64,000 bases of DNA from Chara braunii (Eukaryota > Streptophyta > Charophyceae > Charales > Characeae): positions 489,585 to 553,584 of the forward strand of contig BFEA01000047.1 in assembly GCA_003427395.1 (NCBI GenBank), read 5' to 3'. This document shows positions 20,873 through 32,704 of the stretch, in pieces. The translations under genes and the position numbers were made by a program. A model generated the notes under the pieces. It was given only the letters and a program-made list of their open reading frames with translations, made no database searches and was not told where the DNA came from. Every line of letters starts with the position of its first letter. Position 1 is the first letter of the stretch.

Positions 20873-22616
20873 CCCATTCCAAAGTAAATTGTCACTTTGC
20901 CTTTTCAGTTTCCATGCATAGAGTGAGTTTCACTCACTCTCCCTTCACTTTTTGATTTATTTTTCACTTGGGTGTAAATCGCAACTCTATCTTTTGCTTT
21001 GTTTTTTTTTATGTTGATGTCATCATTTCTCTATAATTAACCCATTTCCCCACTCCAAAGTAAATTGCATTTGATCTCCTTTTCACTTCGGGGTAAATCG
21101 CAACTTTGTCTTTTGCTGTTTTTTATGTTGATGTTATCATTTGTTTATGATTAATCAATTTTCCCACTCCAAAGTAAATCGTCACTTTGCTTTTTCAGTT
21201 TTCATGCATGAGAGTGGGTGAAACTCACTCCTCCTTCACTTTTGATCTCCTTTCCACTTGGGTGTAAATCATAACTTTGTCTTTTGCTGTTCTTAATGTT
21301 GATATAATCATTTGTCCATGATTAATCCATTTCCCCACTCCAAAATACATCACTACTTTGCCTTTTCAGTTTCCACCAATCCCTTCACTTTTGATCTTCG
21401 TTCCACTTAGGTGTAAATCGCAACTTTTTCTTTGACTGTTTTTTTATGTTGATGTCATTATTTGTCCATGATTAATCCATTTGCCCACTCCAAAGTAAAA
21501 CGTCACTTTGCCTTTTCAGTTTTCAAACATGAACTCATTCTCCCTTTACTTTTTTAATCTTCTTTCCACTTGGGTGTAAATTGCAACTCTATCTTTTGTT
21601 GTTTGCTATGTTGATGCCATCATTTGTCCATGATTAGTCAATTTCCTCACTCCAAAGTAAATCGTCACTTTGTTTTTTCAGTTTCCATGCATGAGAGTGA
21701 GTTTCACTCACTTCCCCTTCACTTTTTGATCTCTTTTCCACTTGGGTGTAAATCGTAACTCTATCTTTTGCTGTTTTTTATGTTGATGTCATCATTTGTC
21801 CATGGTTGGTTCATTTCTCCACTCCAAAGTAAATCGTCACTTTTGTCTTTTCAGTTTTCATACATGATTCACTTTCGATCTCTTTTCCACTTGGGTGTAA
21901 ATCGCTGCTTCGTCTTTTGTTGTTTTTGATGTTCATGTCATCATTTGTCCATGACTAGTCCATTTCCCCACTCCAAAGTAAATCGTCATTTTGCCTTTTC
22001 AATTCTCATGCATCCCTTTACTTTTGATCTCCGTTCCATTTGGGTGTAAATCGCAACTTTGTCTTTGGTTGTTTTTTATGTTGATGTCATCATTTGTCCA
22101 TGATTAGTCAATTTCTCAACTCCAAAGTAAAACGTCACTTTGATTTTTCAGTTTTCAGGCTTGAACTCACCCTCCCTTTACTTTTTTTAATCTCCTTTCC
22201 ACTTGGGTGTAAATCGCAACTCTATCTTTTGTTGTTTTTTATGTTGATGTCATCATTTGTCCATGATTAATTTATTTCCCCGCTCCAAAGTAAATCGCCA
22301 CTTTGTTTTTTCAGTTTCTATGTATCAGAGTGAGTTTCACTCCCCCTTCACTTTTTGATCTCCTTTCCACTTGGATGTAAATTGCAACTTTGTCATTTGC
22401 TATTTTTAATGTTGATGTCATCATTTATCCATGATTAGTCATTTTTCCCACTCCTAAGTAAATCACCACTTTGTCTTTTCAGTTTTTAGACTCTCCCTTC
22501 ACTTTTTAATGATCTTTCTAGTTTGCTGTTTTTTTATGTTGATGTCATCACTTGACCATGATTAGTCAATTTTTCCACTCCAAAGTAAATCGTCACTTTG
22601 TCTTTTCAGTTTTCAG
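20873..22616. repeat. Satellite of ~155 bp, about 12 units
   Basis: Units begin with a variant of CCACTCCAAAGTAAATCGTC, run through ACTTTGCCTTTTCAGTTT, CACTTGGGTGTAAATCGCAAC and TGTTGATGTCATCATTTGTC, and end with CATGATTA(G/A)TC. Starts are near 20873, 21050, 21163, 21336, 21484, 21648, 21821, 21967, 22118, 22281, 22447 and 22575. Unit length varies from about 113 to 175 bp by internal deletions. A related piece (CACCACTTTGCCTTTTCAGTTTCCACCAATCCC) lies at about 20175-20210, on the other side of the LTR. Confidence 0.93.
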
Positions 22617-22661
22617 ACATACCTGAAAACTGAAAAGACAAAGTGGCGATTTACTTTGGAG
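22578..22661. repeat. Terminal 39-bp foldback of the satellite
   Basis: The last satellite unit (22578-22616) is followed after 6 bp by its own reverse complement (22623-22661), with one mismatch in 39. It would form a long hairpin and marks an abrupt end of the array. Confidence 0.93.
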
Positions 22662-22715
22662 TTCGTTTTCTGTAAAAACGAAAAATGAACTTCCCCGAAC
22701 TGTTCACCTAGAGCC

Positions 22716-23190
22716 TTGGGCGGTGCCCAAAACAGGCAAGTAGCGGCAAACGGCGATGAAATATGGTCAAAGAGAACAATTGAAATGAAAATCCATAAAC
22801 AATTGATCGTCATACAGACAGAAACAAAACAATCACGTGAAAAGTTGCATTATGTGAAACTTCATGAGTTATCTAGCCTTCAATTGAAGGTAACTTTGTT
22901 TTATGAAACCCGTTTGGAAAAGTGTGTATCAATTGTTGTACATTGCAATTCTCTAAAATCAAAGGCTCGAAGAGCGAGTCTTGTGAGATTTTTCGGTTCG
23001 CTTTATGATAGACAAACAGGGCCATGCATTTTAAAAATAACAATTTGTGTAGAGTCTTCTTTCAAAAACAAGTATACTAATCTATACTAAAAAACTTGAG
23101 TTGGAGAGTTGTGTGATGGGCGACCATCTCGCACGGTTCGGAGAGCACTTGTTACGACTGTCTAGGTTCGACTCTTTCTTCGAGCCTAGC
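22716..23190 (+). pseudogene. Possible group II intron 3' end with short upstream frame
   Basis: 23106-23139 is a 34-nt segment beginning GAG and ending GGTTC that folds as a domain-V-like hairpin (ATGG-GCGA-CCAT at the tip, GAGTTGTG against CGCACGGTTC at the base with G-T pairs). 23162-23189 is a second hairpin (CTAGGTTCGA with TCGAGCCTAG) in the position of domain VI. A frame of 124 codons ends just upstream (22716-23090); I do not recognise it as a maturase. If real, this is an organelle-derived insertion. The AGC triad would read AGT and the DV-DVI gap is long, so the call is weak. Confidence 0.35.
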
Positions 23191-23990
23191 GGTGAAACTC
23201 TTGACCCTATTCGTGTTTTAATGAAATTATGTATCCGTAAAAAATAAATTTGGAAGTTGGAACTAGAGCTCAATTATTCAAGATCGTGGGAAGGGATCTA
23301 GGTCAACGTTTAAGTGCGAAACCAGACAAAATTTCGCTTGGAATCACTAACCAAACTGTAGAAGATTGAAAAAAATCAGTGAGTGGAAATGACACTCCAA
23401 GGCAACCGTCAGGTTGAAATTCTATGTAGTAACCCCAAAGACTTGCATAGAAGAATTTGAAGCACTTACTTGAGGAATTGGTCCCCCCTTGAACAACTCT
23501 TCGAGCTTTGTGAAGAACAACGAAATCGCCGGCGGATCTTACTAGGATAACTCGGCCTTCGGCCGCCTGTTGCTGAGCTCACTCGTTCAAAGCATTCTCC
23601 ATTCTGTGCAAAGCAATGTTGGCCAGTAAAGGCGATATAACTTGAGGCTCGCCAGGGTTATATATAGTTATAGGTGGCCGAAGGTCGAAACCAGTCATAA
23701 TGTTTGGGAGGTTTTCGGTAGGGTATAGACAGAGTGTCTATGCAATTACGTGGACATCAGACACCGTTTGGGCCATCAAATGCAAATTTGTGTTTTTCGG
23801 CTCTCCCTCTCATAGCAAAATCGACAAAAGCTGAAAAATCGCAACTACGTCTTTTTTGCAGTCTGAGTTTTTCTTGCAAGTTTGGGTTTTATGCAAAGTC
23901 TGAATGTCTGCTGCGAGTCTGTCCTTGCAAATCTGAGTTTTTTTTTCTGGTTCGAGCGTCAAGGACACGCAAGTAGGTAGGAGCTAGAGG
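23191..23990. other. No gene recognised
   Basis: AT-rich to mixed sequence between the intron-like segment and the minisatellite. No coding motif or repeat structure that I can support. Confidence 0.5.
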
Positions 23991-23998
23991 CGTAGAGC

Positions 23999-25735
23999 CC
24001 TCCATAGCCAAACACCTTCTTCCATCTCCTTCACGCATCCACCATAGCCAAACACCTTCACTCCTTCCACCATCACCTTCGTCACCCATCCACCATAGCC
24101 AAACTCCTTCCAACTCCATTTTCTTCACCCATCCGCCATACGCAAAGGCCTTCACTCCTTCTTCCACTTCCGTCACCTTCACCCATCCACCATAGTCAAA
24201 CACCTTCACTCCTTCCACCTCCATCTTCTTCACCCATCCACCATAGCCAAGCACCTTCGTCCACCTCCATCTCCTTCACCCATCCACCATAGCCAAGTAC
24301 CTTCACTCCTTCCACCTCCATCTTTTTCACCCATCCACTATAGCCAAGCACCTTCTTCTTCCACCTTAATCTCTTTCACCCATCCTCCATAGCCAAACAC
24401 CTTCACCCCGTCCACCTCCATCTTCTTCACCCATCCACCATAGCCAAACACCTTCTTCCACATCCATCTCCTTCACCCATCCCCAATAGCCAAATACCTT
24501 CAATCCTTCTTACACCTCCTTCTTCTTCACCCATCCACCACAGCCCAGCACCTTCTTCCACCTCCATCTTCTCTACTCATCCACCATAGCCAAACACCTT
24601 CTTCCACCTCCATCTCCTCGACCCATCCACCATAGCCGAGCACCTTCTTCCACCTCCATCTCCTTCACCCATCCACCATAATCACACACCTTCACCCCTT
24701 CCTCCACCTCCATCTTCTTCACCCATCCACCATAGCCAAACACCGTCACCCCTGCTTCCACCTCCATCTTCTTCACCCGTTCACATAGCCAAGCACCTTC
24801 TTCCACCTCTATCTTATTCACCCATCCATCATAGCCAAAGACCTTCACTTCTTCTTCCACTTCCATCTCCTTCACCCATCCACCATAGTCAAACGCCTTC
24901 ACTCCTTCCAACTTCATCTTCTTCACTCGTCCACCATAGCCGAGCACGTTCCTCCACCTCCATCTCCTTCACCAATCCACCATAGCCAAATACCTTCACT
25001 CCTTTTTCCACCTCCATCTTTTTCACCCATCCACCATAGCCAAGCACCTTCTTCCACGTCCATCTCCTTCACCCATCCTCCATAGCCAAACACCTTCACT
25101 CCTTCTTCCACCTCCATCTTCTTCACCCATCCACCATAGCCAAGCACCTTCTTCCACCTCCATCTCCTTCACTCATCCCCCATAGCCAAATACCTTCACT
25201 CCTTCTTACACCTCCATCTTCTTCATCCATCCACCATAGCCAAGCACCTTCTTCCACCTTCATCTTCTTCACTTATCTACCATAACCAAGCACCTTCTTC
25301 CACCTCCATCTCCTCCACCCATCCACCATAGTTGAGCACCTTCTTCCACCTCCATCTCCATCACCCATCCCACATAACCAAGCACCTTCACCCCTTCCTC
25401 CACTTCCATCTTTTTCACCCATTCACCATAGCAAAACACCTTCTTCCACCTCCATCTCCTTCACCCATCCACCATAGTCAAACAGCTTCGCTCCTTCTTC
25501 CACCTCCATCTTCTTCACCCATCCATCATAGCCAAACACCTTCTTCCACCTCCATCTTCTTCACACGTCCGCCATAGCTAAAGGCTTTCACTTCTTCTTT
25601 CACTTCCATCTCTTTCACCCATCCACCATAGCTAAACACTTTCATTCCTTCTTCCACCTCCATTATCTTCACGCATCCACCATAGCCGAGCACCTTCCTC
25701 CACCTCCATAGCGAAGCACCTTCGCTCCTTCTTCC
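23999..25735. repeat. Minisatellite with 46- and 54-bp units
   Basis: The unit is CCATAGCCAA(A/G)CACCTTC + (CACTCCTTC optional) + TTCCACCTCCATCT(T/C)CTTCACCCATCCA. Short units are 46 bp and long units 54 bp. Minus-strand frames through long units give a YGGWVKEMEVEEG repeat, but each 46-bp unit shifts the frame, so no continuous protein exists. About 35 units over 1.7 kb. Confidence 0.95.
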
Positions 25736-25792
25736 TCCCCATTCATCACCAACCAATGTGGCGGTCCAAGACACAGGACGACAAGTCGGGGA

Positions 25793-25793
<1 letters not shown>

Positions 25794-25853
<60 letters not shown>
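25794..25853. repeat. (CT)n-(TA)n microsatellite
   Basis: CT run followed by TA run directly after the minisatellite and its unique edge. Confidence 0.95.
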
Positions 25854-25854
<1 letters not shown>

Positions 25855-25859
25855 TCCTC

Positions 25860-28800
25860 CTTCTTAGCTCCGAAGACTATCTCTCCCTCCGCTTCCAAAT
25901 TCCAAGGTCAACCCTCACCCTCTCTCCCTCTTTTTTTCTTCTTGGCATGTAACTAACTCTTCCCTCACTAATTGTTATATTGCAAGGGTGCGAACGAGAA
26001 AATAACTTTGAATCTCACTTGCTGGAGAAAGAGGGCAAGGGAAGGACTGTCGGTCCCTTGTGTCACCAAGAAGATAAGAAAAGGAAGAGCTTGATAAAAC
26101 TTGACGCTAGATAAAGTCCAAGAGGAATTTGAGAGAATCGCCAAGTGAAAGAGAGGTCAGTGACTCAACCAGAATTCCGACTTCGTGACTAAGAAAAGAG
26201 TATGGATTGGATGAGCAAAATAAATGAAAGGAGAGCGAATCCAAATGGCAAGGAAAATTAGGCATGTGGGAGAGACTATGTGTTGACCCCAAATTGGGGT
26301 TGTATCGATTTTGCATTGCGTTTGATTGTACAGGTGAATAGCCTTGGGATTTCTTTTGAGTTGGATTGAGCCCGAGTATGCCGGACAGCAACGGAAAATG
26401 AAAGTACAAAAGGCTAAGCGGTCATGGACGTAAACTTTGTCTATGAATGAAACCTTTGTGCATGCAGTCTTGAGTATGAATGGAAAAAGAAAAAGTGATG
26501 TTGAGTGAAGCGTTGCCTAGTGTCGAGCGGTCAAAATGTTCGCGAAGTCCTCTGAAATATGCGGGTGGGGACCCCGAAAAAACTAAGGGGTACTTAGGAA
26601 AAGGAACGAACGTGATGCATGATGAATGAAGATAAAGAAGTGTTAGTGCGTAGACTGGTTAAGAGGGAGAGCGGCGTCACCTCGATGAAGCCCTAAGACC
26701 ATTGCGTTAGAAAAATAGATGTGTGGCCTAAGGATGACGCTTAGCCAGCGCATAATGAAAGAAAAATCTTAAAGAACTCACTGGACTGCCTATGTATTGA
26801 AAGGAGCAATTTGCATGGGAACACAAGCAAAGTATCAAGAAATGAACGTCCGCGAGTGAATAGCAGAACAGCCCCACTGGCGAGAAAGTTGAGCTACATC
26901 CCCAATGTCAAAACGCTCTCGCTCGATGGCCCACCCCCATCCATCTCAAAGCACTGGGTGAGGGTGACCCTGTGACGAATGGTCCCACGCCCCGAGCATA
27001 AGTGTGGACGAAGCCGAACCAACTGGACCTACAGAAGGGTCAGCTCAGGCTCGAATGTCTAACAGGGTGAGGCCCTATACCGTGCAGTTAGAAATAGTTT
27101 TATTCATTTATTTTTTTTTAGTTTTCGTTTTTTTTTTAGTATTCTTGTGAGGACACTTGTCCTCACAAGGTACTACCTCTGGTAGCTGTCAGGCTCCTGC
27201 TTTTAAAGGGAGTCTGAAAACTGAAGGGTCAAACAGGAAAAGGCTAAGTACAACGTTTTCCCTTATATATCTGCCTTGGGAAACGGGTCCAGATACATCA
27301 AACTGAAAGGGGTTGTATCTCTCCAACCCCTTATCGAAAAAATAAAAGAAAACAGTTTTACAAATGTCGTGACCTCAGTTATCTCGTGAAATTCTGAGAT
27401 AGTTGAGGAAAATAAAAGAAAAAGAAAAATGAGGTAGTTAAAAAAACTGCCCCCACTAAGGTTTTGGTTGTCGTACGTACACAGTTAGACTTTGATCCTC
27501 TCAAGATCAAGGACTCACTTTAAGCCCGCAATTTTGTCTGGGGCTGGAGTGACATCCAACCCTCCTCGGTCACTATAAAAAAAAGGCAGTTGTCCCCAAC
27601 TGCCACACAAAAAGACTCTAGTTGCTAGTGTGAGATAAGCACTTGAGTGTCGTTGGGCTACTGGAGGAGCTACCTGAGGCAACGTGAGAGGAGGCCGGAG
27701 TGCTGCAGAGGAGCGCAAGAGAGGGCGAAGGACAACCGTGGCCAGGGCAAGGAGCACTCTGCTCCCCTTCCTTTTGGCTGGTGCCGGTCCAGCTGGACGA
27801 TACTTGGGACCCTGTGGGACCACAGCGAGACGACACTAGTAAACTTCTGGCCTGGATTTTATCGGGGACCCAAGTTTTACTAATTTGGCAGGTTATTTTC
27901 CTATTTTTGTGGGGAACTGTTGCCAAATCTTTACAGTGACGGCGAGATGTCAACGCTTCATTGGCAGCGGTACCAGCGGGGCAGATGGTCGACAGGTTGA
28001 TTTCTCACTTTGTGTTGAAGTGCTGCCATAAATTTTCGGCGTCAACTGTACCAATTTTAGTAGCGTTATGATGCCAAAATTGAGATTCGTCAGGCGGTAC
28101 AAGGTGGAGGGAAAGTGTTGGAGCATCAAGGGTTCAACAACAGCGTCAGCGAGGATACAATTTTAAAGTGAAGAACCGGCGAGGAGGCGGCACATTATGT
28201 TTTTTTCATGTGTCAGTAAAGGCGGGACCTTATGCATTGGTCAAGTGAAATCGGTGGGACCAGTGAAACGTGTGGGTGATACAGGTGGTGCCGACGCAAG
28301 GAATGTGATCTTTTTTTTTTTTTAATAACCAGGGGGGGCTATTTTGACTTGCGGTATCACCTGGAATTGAAAAGGGAAAGTGTGGGACCGCCTGGGACCA
28401 CTTGGTACCAGTTGGTACTGGCATGGACCACTTGGGACTAGTTGGCACATGCGTGGGACCACCTGGAACTAGTTGGGACGGTCTTGGGACCGATATTCTT
28501 TTTGGACTCGTGGACTTGCCGCCATCGCATCTGGGACTGCCGCGAGTGAGACTTGTTGAGAATCGACTAGGACTAGTGGTTTACTCGATCTATACCTTGG
28601 GCAACGGTTCTTCGACGAGGCAAACCTGTTTTCTCGAGCTCCCTTGTGTGAACAAAGTCGCATTTGAACTCTCGTTTACTCAAGGTCGGTGGATGGCAAA
28701 TATCCACTCACACATGTGTGCACCCTCACGCTGTATGACCCTTTTTTTTGTATTAGGGAAAAGGCTGAAAGAAAAGAAAGTGTGATGGGATATGCTTGTG

Positions 28801-30960
28801 TGGGACACTGGGTTTGACTCGAGTAACATGTTTGTGGTTGAACTGATAGATTGTTGATTCTGCTTAGCATGCAAGTAAGTGAAAAGAGAATGTGATGGAA
28901 GGGAAAATACATGTTTTACCAATTGAAGGGGTGAAATTTTAAAAATGTTAAATATTTCTCTACCCTTTTCTCTATCATGTTTTCACCTGCTTGACAAGTA
29001 ATAGTCAGACTATGAAAAGGAAAATAAACGGGGGCCGTAAAAGGAATTCCGTAAATAGGAAATAAACGAACCTAGTTAATCCCAAGGTTTCCCTTTCCTA
29101 TCCCGAATGACCCTCCCGATCTACTTCTCATGCAAACGAGTTCGACATTGTCACTCCTCTCTGAAACTCAAGTTTGTCTAAGTTATTTCCACATGTAGAG
29201 GTCCAGGGTAGTCAAGCTGATTCTAAGTCGGATGGCTTCCTCGCTTGGGGAGGAAATTTGGGGCGGGGGTTTGTTGCTTTAGGAGTCGGCCCTGTTATCG
29301 ACCCAGAGTGTACCGTTTTAATGATGATGTATTTTGTCGATTCGGTGGAGACGGCCCAACTTCTGAGTTCCAAGCTTCTGGCTCTGGCAAGGAAGAGGAG
29401 TACTCCAAACCACTTCCTAGAGAGTGAGACACGCGATGGTGAGGAGTCCGAGTTGATTTTCTTTGTACCCTTACATGAGGAAAAACTGACCTTGCAGAGC
29501 CCTCAGGTGGACGCTTTATAAACATCCTTCAATTTATAAAGGTTGACACCAGAGATTAGATGGCAAGTTCAGGAGAGGACGCATTCAATATGGAACAGAT
29601 GGAGCGTTTAATTTACGATCTGTCTATCGTTTTTTTCGGCAAACGATAGACTTGAATTTCGGCAAAGGAGTTTAAGGCATCCTTCCAAAAGTTATTTATT
29701 TCGTACTAACTACACAAAACATATCATTCAGTATATATTCGCTCATCGAAGGAGCAATGGAAACACATACTTGATGGTTCGATACGACGGCGAGTGAGAT
29801 CCATACGTCGGAAGAATCCCCGAGGTAAAATTTTTTTTCCACGTCATGCTATTGTAATATAACGAACAACACAATCTTTTCGCATCTGTTCATCATTATC
29901 GCCTGACGCTATACGACAAATTATAGCGCTTCAAGCGAGTTGCTTTTTCTACAGAGGAGTTCGAGCGAGAGGAACGTCGACTGTTTGAGTTGATCAATGC
30001 TTAATGTGATTCATTCTTATTGACAGATAAACGGCGGTTGTCGTGACCTTACCATGCTCAGGTATTTTCTTATCCTCGATACTCCTAATGTTGGGCTAAT
30101 TAAAGGAGTGAAACAACTTTTGATGGTACTGGATGGCCCGCCTACACAACGGATAAACTTCATCGGGATACTTCGAAACGGTCAGGGATTCTTTCCAGAC
30201 ACTCGTACAGATATTCGAGCCAATACGACTCAAACTTCTTGAGAGTTTTATGAATATACCTTGTGCCTTCACTGCGCGAGTAATCTTCAATATCTCTCTC
30301 GAGTCATTGTGAGTATTAAAATTACCTCAGCCGACAACCGTTTCTGCGTTGTCAAGATCCGGGATATAAATACTCGACATATATTTAGAATGAGTCGTCC
30401 TTTTCGTGCCATAGTTTGGAGGATAGACTCGCAGATGACCTCCCTCGATTGTACTCGTACTGTTAGAGTCGTGCGAGATAGTTGCATCACGATCTTAGTA
30501 TTGATGATGATGAGCTCGAACGCCTGAACATGTTGGAGGCTTAGGCCCGCGAGGGACGTTATATTTACCATGGTTAAATGTTATTTTATGAAAATTTCAT
30601 ATAATTTCCAAAAACACCACACATAAACGGTCTCGTTGAGGAAGTGATTTCACCTATGTTTCATGAGGTAATCTAAAAAACAGAACAAAAAAAACAAAAA
30701 CACTATATGTAGATATGACCACTGGATGGATATGATTCGGATTAGCCTGATGATTTCACTATCATGCTTTGGCATTAAAGGGTAAATATATAAGAAAGGA
30801 AAAGATAACCAAATATGCTCTATCGGTCCGGAGCATAAAATCAACCGCACAAAGACTCTTAGACATTTTTACAGGAGGCAAGGCTTTGAAAGACAACAAA
30901 AAATTACGACGTGTATCAAAATACTCATCAGATGCACAAAGATAGTGAAAATAACTGGGA
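25860..30960. other. No gene recognised; small internal repeats only
   Basis: Frames of 60-127 codons occur on both strands with no motif or splice pattern I can defend. Small structures: 28386-28500, a degenerate tandem of GGGACCACCTGG / ACTAGTTGG; 29624-29652, a perfect 10-bp hairpin TCTATCGTTT...AAACGATAGA. A frame at 29174-29521 (115 codons) has near-coding composition but no recognised domain. Confidence 0.5.
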
Positions 30961-30974
30961 GCAAAGACATCAAG

Positions 30975-31145
30975 ATGAAATACACCTTTGAGTTGATCGT
31001 TGGGCCTTGACGATTAACTCAATCGTAACTCAACCGTAAGAGGCCAAAGTAAGATGAAGTACACCTTTGAGTTGATCGTTGAGCCTTGACGATTAGCTCA
31101 ATCGTACGAGACGAAGAACAAGATGAAGCATACCTTTGAGATAAT
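30975..31145. repeat. Tandem repeat of ~75 bp, 2.5 copies
   Basis: AAGATGAA(A/G)TACACCTTTGAGTTGATCGTTG(G/A)GCCTTGACGATTA(A/G)CTCAATCGTA is repeated twice and begins a third time. Each copy contains a self-complementary GATTGAG/CTCAATC-type segment. Confidence 0.85.
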
Positions 31146-31607
31146 TATTGGGCTTCTAGAGTTGCATGAAAAGAAGATAATCTTATTTAAGATAGGGCGA
31201 ACCGAGGCGCGACTCAGGGATCTGACATAGGAATTGTGATAGTAGGCTTCAATTAGTAGAATTGCAATTGAGCAAACCAAATTAAGTTCGAGGTTTTTTC
31301 TAATGAGAAAATTTACTAACGCTAAAACTCTTTGGAGTTATAACTTGAAATTTCGATTTCATCAAGGATGAGGAATAACTGTTTTATGGCAAAATCATTT
31401 AATGAGATTAAACCTATTATATTTGATTCAGCATTACTCTATTATTTTAAATGTTGTATCTCAACACTGATGATTGTCGAGATGTTGATTGGAATAATGT
31501 CTTTTTAATATAAGTATGTCTTACTAATGAGAAGTGTATTTTGTCTTAAACCACCAGTACTTGGCTCATACATGGGCCGAAGTCCGTCTACGTTAGCAAT
31601 TTTTATG

Positions 31608-31885
31608 CTTGTCAACCGTTTCAATTTCCGGGCTTCAAGTTCACTGTGACGTAGCAATGTCTAGAATGTATCTGGCTTCACTTTGGTGCATCAAAGGATG
31701 TATCTGAGGGCAATCGCGTTCAAAGTTTGGTAGTTGTTTGTGCTTCTTCTCCCCTTGAGAGACTGGGAACATTCAACGAGTGTCAACCGTTTCAATTACA
31801 GGGCTTCATTGTGATGTAGCACTTTCCAGAATGTAATTGGTTGCACTTCGCTGCAGCTGTGGATGTCTCTGAGGGCAATGATTCT
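31608..31885. repeat. Diverged direct repeat of ~110 bp
   Basis: TGTCAACCGTTTCAATT...GGGCTTCA...TGTGA(C/T)GTAGCA...CCAGAATGTA...GGATGT(A/C)TCTGAGGGCAAT occurs at about 31612-31712 and 31780-31880. No coding signal. Confidence 0.75.
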
Positions 31886-32349
31886 CACATTCTTGATACC
31901 TTTTTTTTTTTTTTTTTTTTTTTAAAGATATCGGGGATCATTCAACGATATCTTTCCAGACGGATCTGGTTGCATTTCTGCCCAAACCATTTTCATGTAT
32001 ATGAGTGGAAACAATAATGCTATCGCCTCGTTACATTCCAATTGTTGGCAGCAGGTCCAGAAAAGAGGGCGGTACCTGTGCCAAGCATCAAATGTTCCAT
32101 ATTGGTTCCTGCCCCCTTGGGCTCGGCAAAAATCGACGCACATGGCATATTCAGGCTCGACTTTAAAAGTTTGGCCACGTACAGGTGGTTTAACGAGTTA
32201 TATGTACCTTTAAAGTTACAGCAGTCTCGTCGTCACACAAAGCGTGGGTCCACGAAAAATTGTGGGACGGTTGGGACAAGAGGAGGTCGTCACGTGAGGG
32301 CGGGACGACAGAACTGGACCAGGTCATCGCATGCAGTCAGGTGAAATGC

Positions 32350-32700
32350 CGCAGGTTCGTCATACCTCTCCACGTATGATGCCTCCTGACGCTCCTCTGC
32401 TGCGAGAAGGTTCGTCATACCTCTCCACGTATGATGCCTCCCGACGCTCCTCTGCTGCGAGCAGGTTCTCGATACCTCTCCGTGTACGATGTCTCCCGGC
32501 GCTCCTCTGCTGCGAGCTCTCACGAGCAGGTACGTGATACCTCTCCACGTACGATGTTTCCCGACACTCCTCTACTACTAGCTCTCGCGAGCAGGTACAC
32601 GATACCTCTCCGTGTACGATGTCTCCCGGCGCTCGCTACGAGCAGGTTCGTGATACCTCTCCGCGTACAAGACTTCGGATACCTCTCGGTGTTCCCGCGC
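32350..32700. repeat. Tandem array of ~6 units with constant-loop hairpins
   Basis: Units of about 52-65 bp begin GGT(T/A)C... and share ATACCTCTC and GATG(T/C)CTCCCG(G/A)CGCTCCTCTGCTGCGAG. The ATACCTCTC segment is flanked by changing but complementary heptamers: GTACGTG 32530-32536 with CACGTAC 32546-32552, and GTACACG 32595-32601 with CGTGTAC 32611-32617. The last unit (near 32645) pairs with one mismatch and one G-T. The first two units pair in a shifted register (TCATAC with GTATGA). A 178-codon frame crosses the array and is not taken as a gene. Confidence 0.85.
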
Positions 32701-32704
32701 TGCT

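Noticed and set aside
23889-25774. Gly-Tyr-Trp-rich repeat proteins on the minus strand
   Set aside because: Frames are broken by every 46-bp minisatellite unit; no start, splice or stop pattern of a gene.
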